This document shows positions 16,718-25,581 of a stretch of 64,000 nucleotides of DNA, piece after piece. A program made the translations under genes and the position numbers. This stretch comes from Mucilaginibacter pankratovii. Lineage in GTDB: Bacteria > Bacteroidota > Bacteroidia > Sphingobacteriales > Sphingobacteriaceae. The stretch is from the NCBI RefSeq assembly GCF_014773265.1, contig NZ_JACWMY010000009.1:245292-309291 (forward strand), written 5' to 3'. The notes beneath the pieces were generated by a model, which was not told the DNA's origin, did not search any database, and saw only the letters and a program-made list of their open reading frames with translations. Within the stretch, counting starts at the first letter, position 1; each line of letters starts with the position of its first letter.

Positions 16718-18241
16718 ATGAAAAAAAACCTTACCTATCTGTGCTTTGTCCTGTTCATCTTTGGCTGTAAAAAAGATGCTCCCCGCATTCCCCTGCCAGA
16801 TACTACGCAAGATTTTATATTCTCTTTGGAGGCAAAAAACAACACCGGCAAAATAAGTGAGAATGTACTTATATATGTTAATGGCGACAAGCTTAGCGGT
16901 GCCACACCCGAGCCCGAAACCGATATGAACTTTGCAGCTACCTTTACAGCGAAAACCGGCGCTGTGGTAAAAGTGGGCAGCGTAGTACAAACCAGCGCCG
17001 TTACGGTTAACGATTTTTCTAAACCGGTAGTTTACACCGTAACAAACGGTAACGATGTTAAAACGTACACGGTAACCATCTCTAATTTTACGGGCCTGCC
17101 GGTATTCACCCTTACCACCTCGGGCCCTGTGGTATCAAAAGAGGATTATGTAACCGGTACGCTTAATATTAATACCATGGGGCTGTATGAGCAGGAAGTG
17201 AAAAGTATCCCCCTGCAAATGAAGGGGCGCGGCAACTCTACATGGGATCTTATGCCCAAGAAATCGTACCGCCTTAAGTTTGATACAAAGAATAAAGTGC
17301 TTGGTTTGGCAAGCGCGAAAAACTGGGTGCTGCTGGCCAATTATGCCGATAAAACATTGATGCGCAATTATCTTGCCTTTGCATTGGCACAGGGAGCCAA
17401 ATCAGATTTTGCGCCGCACGGCATCCCGGTTGAAGTTATTTTAAACGGCGACCATGTAGGCAACTACACACTTACCGAGCAGGTAGAAATTAACGCTGCC
17501 CGGGTAAATATACCCGAGCCTAAGGCGGGCGATGTGAGCGCTGCAGCCATCAGCGGGGGCTACTTAATTGAGCTTGACCAGCGCAACGGCGAAATTGTAC
17601 ACTGGCCAACGGACAAAAACATGCCGATGAATTTGCGCTCGCCGGAAGCACCGAATGCACAGCAGCTTAATTATATTAAAACCTATTTGCAGGATACCGA
17701 GAACGCCATATTTTCTGCGGATTTTGCCGATCCGGATAAGGGGTATGCAAAGTATATCAATGTAGATTCATTTATCAGTTGGTTTTTGGTGAACGAGGTG
17801 TTTAAGAACCAGGATGCGCAGGAATTTTCGAGCATGTTTTATTATAAGGACAGGGGCGGTAAACTGGGCATGGGCCCCGCCTGGGACTTTGACCTCGGCG
17901 CAGGAAATGTAGACTATAGCACAGCGGTAAATCCGGAAGGCTGGTGGGTAAAAAACGGGACGTGGATGGGCCGCCTGTATCAGGACCCCGTATTTGCGGC
18001 GAAGGTAAAAGCTAAATGGGCCGAACTAAAGGCAGGGCCAATTCCTGCCATGCTGCAAAATATGGATAAAACGGAAGCCGCCTTTGAGTTTTCGCAAAGG
18101 AAAAATTTTAGCAGGTGGAATATCCTGAATATCTACGTGTGGCCCAACCCGGTTGTTTTGGGTACTTACCCCAAAGAGGTTGCGCATGTAAAGGAGTGGT
18201 TCACCAAACGCATAGCCTGGCTGGATGCGAACATTAAATAA
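16718..18241 (+). CDS. CotH kinase-like lipoprotein
   Basis: A 507-residue exported protein with a lipoprotein signal ending FIFGC (Cys18). Residues about 25-125 form a beta-rich domain of the DUF5018 type often found in Bacteroidota surface lipoproteins (VYTVTNGNDVKTYTVTIS). Residues about 150-500 match the CotH family, which has an atypical protein-kinase fold: MKGRGNSTWDLMPKKSYRLKF supplies the ATP-binding lysine region, GNYTLTEQVEIN and GGYLIELDQRNGE follow, and PAWDFDLGAGN supplies the metal-binding aspartates. CotH of Bacillus phosphorylates spore-coat proteins; here an extracytoplasmic role on secreted or surface proteins is inference. Monocistronic. Confidence 0.88.
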   Translation: MKKNLTYLCFVLFIFGCKKDAPRIPLPDTTQDFIFSLEAKNNTGKISENVLIYVNGDKLSGATPEPETDMNFAATFTAKTGAVVKVGSVVQTSAVTVNDFSKPVVYTVTNGNDVKTYTVTISNFTGLPVFTLTTSGPVVSKEDYVTGTLNINTMGLYEQEVKSIPLQMKGRGNSTWDLMPKKSYRLKFDTKNKVLGLASAKNWVLLANYADKTLMRNYLAFALAQGAKSDFAPHGIPVEVILNGDHVGNYTLTEQVEINAARVNIPEPKAGDVSAAAISGGYLIELDQRNGEIVHWPTDKNMPMNLRSPEAPNAQQLNYIKTYLQDTENAIFSADFADPDKGYAKYINVDSFISWFLVNEVFKNQDAQEFSSMFYYKDRGGKLGMGPAWDFDLGAGNVDYSTAVNPEGWWVKNGTWMGRLYQDPVFAAKVKAKWAELKAGPIPAMLQNMDKTEAAFEFSQRKNFSRWNILNIYVWPNPVVLGTYPKEVAHVKEWFTKRIAWLDANIK

Positions 18242-18267
18242 CATCCGGTAATAATTTATTAAAATCA

Positions 18268-18332
18268 CGCTTGTTCGGGCTGTTCGCGCTGCATGTCGAA
18301 CGCGAACAAGCCTTAAAAGGAGGCTTGTCGCG
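18268..18332. repeat. REP-like repeat (CTTGTTCGGGCTGTTCGCG family)
   Basis: CTTGTTCGGGCTGTTCGCG at 18270 is followed by CGCGAACAAGCC at 18301-18312, giving a hairpin with a short spacer, and then AGGCTTGTCGCG. The same core occurs at 55848-55909. It lies between two plus-strand genes. Confidence 0.65.
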
Positions 18333-18353
18333 AAAAATTAATATCTTTCGCCA

Positions 18354-18557
18354 ATGAAAAATCAGGTTACGCGCACCATCTTACTTCTTGCTGTCTCCGT
18401 GCTGTTGTTTGCCATTATTCTTTGGGCGCCCGCCCCTAAAAACCCGCTTATATTTGATATATTAAGGGGGGCATCGGGCGGCTTCGGCCTTGCAGGCTGT
18501 ATCAGTTTTATTTTACTGCTTAAAGATGAGCTCACGGGTAAAAAAAACGTGTCGTAA
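18354..18557 (+). CDS. small two-TM membrane protein
   Basis: A 67-residue protein with two hydrophobic segments (about 8-25 and 38-56) separated by a short polar loop, and a lysine-rich end. I recognise no family. The FDILRGASGGFGLAGC segment resembles FMQGFSGGLAAGA of the broken gene at 15471, suggesting paralogues. The clean ATG, the conserved layout and its placement between a repeat and the next promoter region support a real gene. Confidence 0.6.
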   Translation: MKNQVTRTILLLAVSVLLFAIILWAPAPKNPLIFDILRGASGGFGLAGCISFILLLKDELTGKKNVS

Positions 18558-18721
18558 CAACGTGTTTTTATTGTTACCAAACTATACTATATTTACAGCC
18601 TTATCCCCTAAATAAGAACTATTTTTTTGTCAAACCGCACCAAAACGAATACTTCGTTTCTGCTGTTATTACTGTGCAATTTATTATAGCTTTTATTAAT
18701 ATATTCTCTTACATCGTTTAA

Positions 18722-21673
18722 ATGAATAATACTTCCAGGTTTAGTAGTGATGAGCTGCTGAAAGTTTTATCATTATCGCACAACGCAACCGCCATACATA
18801 GTTCTATGGACTTAACGGTGCAAATGGCAAATGATGCTATGCTTGCTATTTGGGGTAAAGACAGAAGCGTAATCGGCCTTCCGCTGGAAGAGGCCCTGCC
18901 CGAGTTAAAGGGGCAGCCCTTCATTGGCATGATGCAGGCAGTTTTAACTACCGGCATCAGCCACGAGGATGTAAATACCCCGGCCAACCTAGTTGTAAAC
19001 GGCAGGCTGCAAACGTTTTATTTCGATTTCTCCTATCGTGCCATTAAAGATGAGCAGGGCAAAACCTATTGCCTGCTGCATACGGCCGCCGATGTTACGG
19101 AACGCTATTTAAATCAGCAGGCCCTTTTAAGCGCACAAAAAACAGAGGCTGCGCTGGCAAGAGAGCAAGCGCTTAACGAAGAGTTTGCCACTACGATAGA
19201 AGAACTTGGCGCTACCAACGAACAACTGCAGGAAACACAGGATAAGCTGCAGCAATTAAATACCGAACTGGAAGAACGTGTAGCGAGGCGCACAAAAGCC
19301 CTCACGGAAAGCGAAGCCAACTTCCGTAACATGATATTGCAGGCACCGGTGGCTATCGGGCTGTTTAAGGGCTACGATATGGTGCTGGAAATGATCAATG
19401 ATAAGTTTTTGGAACTTTGGGACAGGGACAGATCGGTAGTAGGTAAGCCGGTTGTCCAAATACTGCCCGAAATGGAAGGCCAGGTTTATGTTGATATCAT
19501 GCAACAGGTATATACCACCGGGATACCCTATTTTGGCAACGAGGCCAGCGTTTTTTTAAACCGCAACGGTAAACTGGAAGAAGGGTATTTTAATTTTATA
19601 AATCAGCCTTTCAGAAATTCGGAAGGCGATATCTCCGGCGTTATAGTGGTAGCCACCGAAGTTACCGAACAGGTACGTGCAGGCAATAAAGTTAAACACA
19701 GCGAACACCGTTTAAAAAGTATGGTGATGGGTACACCTGTCAGCATGGCTATCTTAGAGGGGCGCGATATGGTGATAGGCGTTGCCAATCAATCGGTACT
19801 GGATATATGGAGCCGTACCAGCGAAGAGGTACTGGGCAAAAAACTGCTGGATGTTTTCCCGGAATTGATCAACCAGCCTTTCCCTAAAATGCTGGAGGAT
19901 GTTTTTAACACCGGCCAGCGGCTTGCTATACCCGAGATAGAGGTAGATATAGTTACCCCGGCAGGCACAAAACATCTTTACGTTGATTTTTCTTACGACC
20001 CCCTTTTTACGCCCGAAGGCGAAGTAGAATCGATAATGGCCACAGTGGTTGATATTACCGGCATGGTTGAAGCCCGCAAATTATTAGAACAAAACGAGGC
20101 CGAGCTGCAGGCCTTGAACGAAGAGATCTCGGCATCTAACGAAGAGCTTGCCGCTACCAACGAGGAGCTGTATGCTACCAACGAAGAATTGAATGAGGCC
20201 CAGCACGATTTGCAAAAAATTATTGTTGAGCTGGAAATAAGCGAGAACAGGTTCCGCAACGCGGTAGAGCGTGCACCCGTTGCCATATCGATCTTTACCG
20301 GGCGAAACCTGATATTGGAAGCCGCAAACAAAAGGGTGCTGCAGTTTTGGGGCAAAACATCCGCCATTATTGGCCTGCCTTTGGCCGAGGCGCTGCCCGA
20401 ACTTCAGGGCCAGCCTTTTTTACAATTATTAGATAATGTATTTGTTACCGGCGAGCCATATTATGGCAACGAGGCCTTGTCGATTTTAGAACATAACGGC
20501 GAATTAAAAGCCGGCTATTTTAACTTTATTTACCAGCCGGTTAAAAACGAACAGGGGGTAGTAATCAGCATAATGATGGTGGCAACCGAAGTTACCGAAC
20601 AGGTAAATGCCCGCAAAGAGCTACAAAAGGCCGAAGAAAAAACCCGTTTTGCTATAGAGGCGGCCAACGTTGGCACCTGGTTTTTAGATGTGGAAACCCG
20701 CGAGTTTATCGTTTCGCCAAGATTAAAGGAGCAATTTGGTTACCATACCGATGAAGAGGTAACCTACGAAATGGTAGCAGCGGCCATCCCGGATAGCCAT
20801 AGAGAAAAGGTGACAAAAGCCGTTGAAAAAGCCATTACCACGGGTCGCAATTACGTAATGGAGCACCCTGTAGTCGGCCACCATGATCAGAAGAAACGCT
20901 GGGTGCGTGCCTATGGTAAACTATACCCGGACGATAGCGGGAAACTCTCGCATTTCTCGGGGCTCATTATTGATATTACCGAGCAAAAGCAGGATGAGAT
21001 GCGTAAGAACGATTTCATTGGCATGGTGAGCCACGAGCTAAAAACCCCGCTTACCTCGCTTAGCGCATACGCCCAAATGCTTTATAACAAAGCCCGTAAC
21101 AACGATGACGGCTTTACCCTTGGCGCATTGGAGAAAGTGAACACACAGGTAAAGAAAATGAGCACCATGATCAATGGGTTTTTAAACGTATCGCGACTGG
21201 AATCGGGTAAGATATTTTTAAATAAGCATGATTTTGCCCTGGATGAGCTTGTTGCCGAGATGATTGACGACGCCAGGCTTACCATAGCCGGCCACGATAT
21301 CATCTTTACCCATTCGGAACCGATAGTGTTGAATGCAGATAGAGACAAGATAGGTTCGGTGATATCCAATTTGTTGAGCAACGCGGTTAAATACTCGCCC
21401 AGGGGCAAAAATATACAGGTTGAATGCCGGTTGATAAATAATATGGCGCAAATAAGCGTGAAAGATGAGGGTATTGGCGTGAAGCCGCAGGATATTGAAA
21501 AAATATTCGACCGCTATTACCGTGTAGAAAGCAGCCACACGCAAACGGTATCCGGTTTTGGCATCGGGCTTTACCTGTGCGCCGAAATTGTGCAGCGCCA
21601 CGATGGCCACATCTGGGTAGAGAGCAAAAAGGGTGAGGGCTCAACCTTTTACTTTACCCTGCCTGTAAATTAA
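18722..21673 (+). CDS. cytoplasmic multi-PAS sensor histidine kinase
   Basis: A 983-residue kinase without a visible membrane segment. It appears to have five PAS-like domains (about residues 10-125, 200-320, 335-450, 505-625, 635-755). The second and fourth are most alike (TTGIPYFGNEASVF, VTGEPYYGNEALSI). Heptad-like linkers such as NEEISASNEELAATNEELY suggest coiled coils between them. HisKA holds SHELKTPLTSLSAYAQ with the phospho-accepting His771, and the ATPase domain has NLLSNAVKYS, VKDEGIGV and GFGIGLYL. It would autophosphorylate in response to an internal signal. No response regulator lies beside it, so its partner is elsewhere. Confidence 0.92.
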   Translation: MNNTSRFSSDELLKVLSLSHNATAIHSSMDLTVQMANDAMLAIWGKDRSVIGLPLEEALPELKGQPFIGMMQAVLTTGISHEDVNTPANLVVNGRLQTFYFDFSYRAIKDEQGKTYCLLHTAADVTERYLNQQALLSAQKTEAALAREQALNEEFATTIEELGATNEQLQETQDKLQQLNTELEERVARRTKALTESEANFRNMILQAPVAIGLFKGYDMVLEMINDKFLELWDRDRSVVGKPVVQILPEMEGQVYVDIMQQVYTTGIPYFGNEASVFLNRNGKLEEGYFNFINQPFRNSEGDISGVIVVATEVTEQVRAGNKVKHSEHRLKSMVMGTPVSMAILEGRDMVIGVANQSVLDIWSRTSEEVLGKKLLDVFPELINQPFPKMLEDVFNTGQRLAIPEIEVDIVTPAGTKHLYVDFSYDPLFTPEGEVESIMATVVDITGMVEARKLLEQNEAELQALNEEISASNEELAATNEELYATNEELNEAQHDLQKIIVELEISENRFRNAVERAPVAISIFTGRNLILEAANKRVLQFWGKTSAIIGLPLAEALPELQGQPFLQLLDNVFVTGEPYYGNEALSILEHNGELKAGYFNFIYQPVKNEQGVVISIMMVATEVTEQVNARKELQKAEEKTRFAIEAANVGTWFLDVETREFIVSPRLKEQFGYHTDEEVTYEMVAAAIPDSHREKVTKAVEKAITTGRNYVMEHPVVGHHDQKKRWVRAYGKLYPDDSGKLSHFSGLIIDITEQKQDEMRKNDFIGMVSHELKTPLTSLSAYAQMLYNKARNNDDGFTLGALEKVNTQVKKMSTMINGFLNVSRLESGKIFLNKHDFALDELVAEMIDDARLTIAGHDIIFTHSEPIVLNADRDKIGSVISNLLSNAVKYSPRGKNIQVECRLINNMAQISVKDEGIGVKPQDIEKIFDRYYRVESSHTQTVSGFGIGLYLCAEIVQRHDGHIWVESKKGEGSTFYFTLPVN

Positions 21674-21703
21674 TTTGTGCAGATTTGCGTATCTTAACAG
21701 GTA

Positions 21704-22072
21704 ATGAAGAAGTTTATCCGCGGTTTTGGTTTTGCCTTTAGTGGTTTAAAATACGCCTTTGCTACCCAGCTGAACTTTAGGGTGCATGTGTTTGCCGCAG
21801 TGCTGGTTATTGGCTTAAGCTTTTACCTGCACATCAGCGCTGCCGAATGGAACTGGATCCTCCTCTGTATTGCCATGGTACTGCTCACCGAACTATTGAA
21901 CACCGGGATAGAAACCCTTACCGACCTGGTATCGCCGGGCTATAATAAGCTGGCTGGGCATGTAAAAGATATCAGCGCGGCAGCCGTATTGGTGGTTGCC
22001 TTCTTTGCGCTCCTAACCGGTGTTATCATCTTCCTGCCAAAAATTTCACTGCTTTTGGGTTATGCTGCATAA
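21704..22072 (+). CDS. dgkA: diacylglycerol kinase family protein
   Basis: A 122-residue membrane kinase of the DgkA/undecaprenol kinase family, with three hydrophobic helices. The signature ELLNTGIETLTDLVSP (about residues 62-77) contains the conserved catalytic glutamate and asparagine. It phosphorylates a membrane lipid (diacylglycerol or undecaprenol) using ATP, recycling lipid by-products of envelope synthesis. The recO start lies inside its end (overlap 22062-22072), so the two are co-translated; the same pairing is seen in other bacteria. Confidence 0.92.
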   Translation: MKKFIRGFGFAFSGLKYAFATQLNFRVHVFAAVLVIGLSFYLHISAAEWNWILLCIAMVLLTELLNTGIETLTDLVSPGYNKLAGHVKDISAAAVLVVAFFALLTGVIIFLPKISLLLGYAA

Positions 22073-22787
22073 AACCCGCGGCATCGTTTTTAAAACTACC
22101 GACTACAGCGAGAGCAGCGTAGTGGTACAGATCTTCACCGAAAAATTCGGTCTGCAATCGTACCTCATCAATGGGGTAAAAAAGCCAAAGGCAAAAATAA
22201 GCCGCAATATGCTGCAGCCGCTGCATTTGGTTGATATGGTGGTATACCACAAAGCCGCCGGCAACATCCAGCGCATTGCCGAACTGAAGAACTCGCCCGT
22301 GCTGCTCAGCATCCCCTATGATATTATAAAAAGCTGCATTGTCATGTTTTTAAACGAGGTGCTTTATAAAGCCGTAAAGCAGCAAACGCCGGATGAGAAC
22401 ATTTTCGATTTTATATTTAACGCCGTTGAATGGCTGGATAATGCCACGCGGGGGCTGGCCAACTTCCACCTCGTTTTCCTGGTTCAGCTAACGCGATACC
22501 TGGGTTTTTATCCGCATAGCACGTCGCTGAACAATGCCAATTATTTCGATATGAAAGATGGCGTTTTTACCAACTACAAGCCCGATAGTGCATCATATCT
22601 GTCGCCGCCGCACACCAAAAATTTCCACGATTTGCTGCAAAATGGTTTTGGTAAAATAGAGGACATTAAACTTAGTAACGACGAGCGCCGCTACCTCATT
22701 AGCAAGCTGCTGGAATATTACGCCATGCATATCGAAGGTTTCGGCCACATCAGATCGCACGAAGTGCTGGAGGAAGTATTAGGTTAA
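22062..22787 (+). CDS. recO: DNA repair protein RecO
   Basis: A 241-residue RecO. It begins MLHKTRGIVFKTTDYSESSVVVQIFTE, the usual N-terminal OB-fold start (KxxGIVL..DY.E...V...T), followed by the helical C-terminal domain. RecO loads RecA on SSB-coated single-stranded DNA and anneals strands together with RecR. The start was set at ATG 22062 because the residues before it (MLSSSCQKF) are a reading of the dgkA end in another frame. The usual zinc-binding cysteines of many RecO proteins are not evident, as in other Bacteroidota members. Confidence 0.92.
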   Translation: MLHKTRGIVFKTTDYSESSVVVQIFTEKFGLQSYLINGVKKPKAKISRNMLQPLHLVDMVVYHKAAGNIQRIAELKNSPVLLSIPYDIIKSCIVMFLNEVLYKAVKQQTPDENIFDFIFNAVEWLDNATRGLANFHLVFLVQLTRYLGFYPHSTSLNNANYFDMKDGVFTNYKPDSASYLSPPHTKNFHDLLQNGFGKIEDIKLSNDERRYLISKLLEYYAMHIEGFGHIRSHEVLEEVLG

Positions 22788-22847
22788 AAAAAAGTTTTTC
22801 AAAATTAAATTCTATTATTATCTTGCAGGCAGAATAAAAGTACGCCT

Positions 22848-23816
22848 ATGAAAATATTACTGCTTAAAAATTTTGTACTGCTTTTTTCGGTATGTGCGAT
22901 ATTGGCGTTTGCCGGCTGTGATTATAACAACCCCCGTTTAAAAAAAAACAAAAAGCCGATCTCCTTTAAATCGATAGAAGGCATCACTTACACCGAAGTT
23001 TGGCGTTACCAGCAAAACGGACTCTCATTTAATGAATATGGTTATCATTTAAACCCCGACTGGCGGTTGCGGTTCGTATCCGACGATTCTGTTGCTTTGT
23101 TTAGCCCGGTGAAAAAAGCTTTCCTTAATTTCCCGCTCGCGCTGGGGTTCGATTCGGTGATCAATACCAACCGCTCGTATTTAAAAATGCGGCGCATGAG
23201 TAAGGATAGCCTGGTGTTTGAATTGCTTGCGGCACGCAACGACACACTGAACACAGTGGGCGAAAAAATCTATATGAAGTTTTACGCCGATAATTACATT
23301 AAAAACAGCCTGCACACTACTGCCGCCGTTTTACAGCGGTATAAAAAACGGGATACCCTTTTTGTAAAAGAATTAGTGGCAAAAGCTAATGCCGATATGA
23401 AAGATGCTTTTGCCGCGCAGGAGCCGGTACAGTTGATCAGCAAGAGCCCGATACTCACTGTGGTGAAGGAAAAGACCGTTGCCGATTGGCTGTTAAATAA
23501 CTACAATACTTCTGCTGATTACATGGACCCGGAATACGATATCGTCATCAATAAAGCTTACGGCGATTTCTATTATTCGTTTTCGGTATTTGTAGACAAA
23601 GATGGGAAGATGTATTATGATAAGCCGCTTGTTCCCTTTCCCGATGGAAAGTACCGGGATAATTATATCCGGATCTCTAAAGCTATCATGAATACTTATC
23701 TAAAGTTATACCTTAAAGAGAACCCGGGGCAAACGCTCGGCATGAAGCACGCCAGTTTAATATCGCTGCATGTAAAGGGGGTATCTAAAGCTAATAATAG
23801 GATAGCTGCACGTTAG
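22848..23816 (+). CDS. hypothetical lipoprotein
   Basis: A 322-residue exported protein with a lipoprotein signal ending LAFAGC (Cys24), then a basic linker. I do not recognise the rest; it is rich in aromatic residues and alternates beta-like stretches (GITYTEVWRYQQNG, DWRLRFVSDDSVALF), so a periplasmic beta-rich fold is likely. It lies 60 bases after recO but the AT-rich gap suggests its own promoter. Convergent with the permease gene. Confidence 0.75.
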   Translation: MKILLLKNFVLLFSVCAILAFAGCDYNNPRLKKNKKPISFKSIEGITYTEVWRYQQNGLSFNEYGYHLNPDWRLRFVSDDSVALFSPVKKAFLNFPLALGFDSVINTNRSYLKMRRMSKDSLVFELLAARNDTLNTVGEKIYMKFYADNYIKNSLHTTAAVLQRYKKRDTLFVKELVAKANADMKDAFAAQEPVQLISKSPILTVVKEKTVADWLLNNYNTSADYMDPEYDIVINKAYGDFYYSFSVFVDKDGKMYYDKPLVPFPDGKYRDNYIRISKAIMNTYLKLYLKENPGQTLGMKHASLISLHVKGVSKANNRIAAR

Positions 23817-23841
23817 ATCGGGCGTTGTACGGCAAACAGCA

Positions 23842-24939
23842 TTACTTTGATGCCTTAAACATGCGGGTAATAAAATTGCCATCCTCCCCCTTTTTTTCTT
23901 TGGGCGGGCCAATAAGGTAACCGATGTCTTTTAATGGCTCGCTGCTATCGCATACAATTTTAAATATGCCGAGAAGCGGCACGGCGAGGATCATGCCCGG
24001 GATGCCCCACACAGCTTCGCCTACTACAATGATGAGGATGGTGAACAGCGGGTTGATGTTGAGCCTGTCGCCCACTACCAAAGGCTCCAGCAGGTAAGTT
24101 TGGATGAGCTGCACGCAGGCATAGGTGATAAGTACACCCACAACCACCCTGGTATCACCGCTTTGCGCCAAAGCCATAAGTACGGTGATAGACGTACCGG
24201 TAATATTCCCTGCAAAGGGTACAAGCTCCAGGATACCGCAGAGTACCGCGAAGAAAATAGCGTTATGCACTCCTGCAATGCTAAAGCCAATGCCATACAT
24301 TACCCACAGCATCACTATCATCAGCCCAAGCCCGCCCAGGTATTGCTGGGTAACAGTGCTTGCGTTTTGTAATACATCTTTAGCCGTTTCGCGGTTTTGG
24401 CGGCTCAGCACCCTTAAAATAAAGCTTTTAAAATGCGCCCGGAAATAGATGAACAAAAAAGTATAAACCATCACCAAAACGGTATCTATTAAAATACCCG
24501 CAAAGGAGCCCAGCAGGGTTGTAACCATGCCTGCAGCTTTACCCATCCCGTCGCCTTGCTGTTCTTTTATCATCTTCTGCTGTTCGCGGCGCGAGATGCC
24601 GAACGTATCCTGCACGTAATCTTTCAAGTTGGCAATAAGTTGGTTAATGCGTTCCTGTATTTTAGATAGGTCCTGTAAAATATCGCTCAGTTGAATTTCC
24701 AGCAATAAAATAAGCCCGCCAATCAACACTAATAACGCAACGAGGCTTAACCCGGCCGCGAAGCCGTTATTTAAACCACGGCGCTGTAACCAATGGCATA
24801 CCGGTAGCAATAGCATTGCTAATACGGCACCGAATGTGAGTGGTATAAAAACCGGGGCGCCAATGTAAAGTATTCCAAAAACCAATACAAAAAGCAGCAG
24901 TATGCGCAGCGTTTGGTTAAGTTGCGTGGTAGTGGTCAT
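23842..24939 (-). CDS. AI-2E family transporter (YdiK/PerM-like)
   Basis: A 365-residue integral membrane protein with about eight hydrophobic helices, arranged as the AI-2E/PerM family: an N-terminal pair, a polar domain (about 85-150, including FGISRREQQKMIKEQQ), then a C-terminal bundle. The family signature is visible in GILELVPFAGNITG and in NPLFTILIIVVGEAVWGIPGMILAVPLLGI. Members export autoinducer-2 or act as Na+/H+ antiporters; the substrate here is unknown. Confidence 0.9.
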   Translation of the reverse strand: MTTTTQLNQTLRILLLFVLVFGILYIGAPVFIPLTFGAVLAMLLLPVCHWLQRRGLNNGFAAGLSLVALLVLIGGLILLLEIQLSDILQDLSKIQERINQLIANLKDYVQDTFGISRREQQKMIKEQQGDGMGKAAGMVTTLLGSFAGILIDTVLVMVYTFLFIYFRAHFKSFILRVLSRQNRETAKDVLQNASTVTQQYLGGLGLMIVMLWVMYGIGFSIAGVHNAIFFAVLCGILELVPFAGNITGTSITVLMALAQSGDTRVVVGVLITYACVQLIQTYLLEPLVVGDRLNINPLFTILIIVVGEAVWGIPGMILAVPLLGIFKIVCDSSEPLKDIGYLIGPPKEKKGEDGNFITRMFKASK

Positions 24940-25097
24940 TTATAGTGAATAGTTTATAAACCGGATGCATGGCAAACACTGCGCGGGGCTAAACGCAATT
25001 GGAAGTGATAATACAGCTATTTGAAAAATGCAAGGCGCTAAAGCCGCGTAGAATATCGCTGAGCTTTAGCACCTTTTTAATTGTTGACCGATAGCCT

Positions 25098-25340
25098 TTA
25101 TTCTAAAATTCTTTTTTTAATAAACTCCACTGCCGAATCGGCCAGGTCGGTGCCGCCGGTTTGTACCAGGGTGCCATCATCGTTAAGGGTAAGCTCTGCA
25201 CTGATATTATCCTCTATGCAAACGCTTAGTTTGTTTTGTTCCTTTACTACCGTGCATGGAACCTCGCGGCCCGAGTAATGGATCATAAACTCGTATTTGC
25301 CGTCTTTATCTGCTGGGTGAGTGTCTTTCTCGTCAATCAT
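25098..25340 (-). CDS. small hypothetical protein
   Basis: An 80-residue acidic soluble protein with no signal peptide. It alternates beta-like segments (YEFMIHYSGREVPCTVVKE, KLSVCIEDNISAELTL) and ends in a short helix; no family is recognised. The ATG at 25340 is clear. A TATATTTG box lies about 155 bases upstream and a hairpin-plus-T-tract lies between box and gene, so expression may depend on read-through. Confidence 0.6.
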   Translation of the reverse strand: MIDEKDTHPADKDGKYEFMIHYSGREVPCTVVKEQNKLSVCIEDNISAELTLNDDGTLVQTGGTDLADSAVEFIKKRILE

Positions 25341-25393
25341 GGTTTAGCTGTTTTTAGGTATAACACAAAAAACCGCAGCATGTTTCTAAAAAC

Positions 25394-25425
25394 AAAAAGA
25401 GAGAACTTTCGGGCCCTCTCTTTTT
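25394..25425 (-). terminator. intrinsic terminator or attenuator
   Basis: AAAAAGAGAG (25394-25403) and CTCTCTTTTT (25416-25425) form a 10-bp stem, followed on the minus strand by a T-rich run. It can end the transcript of the glycosyltransferase gene at 25582. It also lies in the leader of the 80-residue gene at 25098. Confidence 0.7.
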
Positions 25426-25493
25426 TTTGCTTTTTACTGATCTTATTATTAAATCATAAAGAACGATTGGTTTATAATCGGTTTAATAACGCA

Positions 25494-25501
25494 CAAATAT
25501 A
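25494..25501 (-). promoter_or_regulatory. Bacteroidota -7 box, TATATTTG
   Basis: A TAnnTTTG match on the minus strand between the glycosyltransferase stop (25582) and the hairpin at 25394-25425. It would start a leader of about 150 bases for the gene at 25098. Confidence 0.4.
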
Positions 25502-25581
25502 ATGTCTATAGATTTAGCAGACTAATTTTTTTTAATAAATATTTATTAACACTGTTATATATATCAACATATTACCCAATA

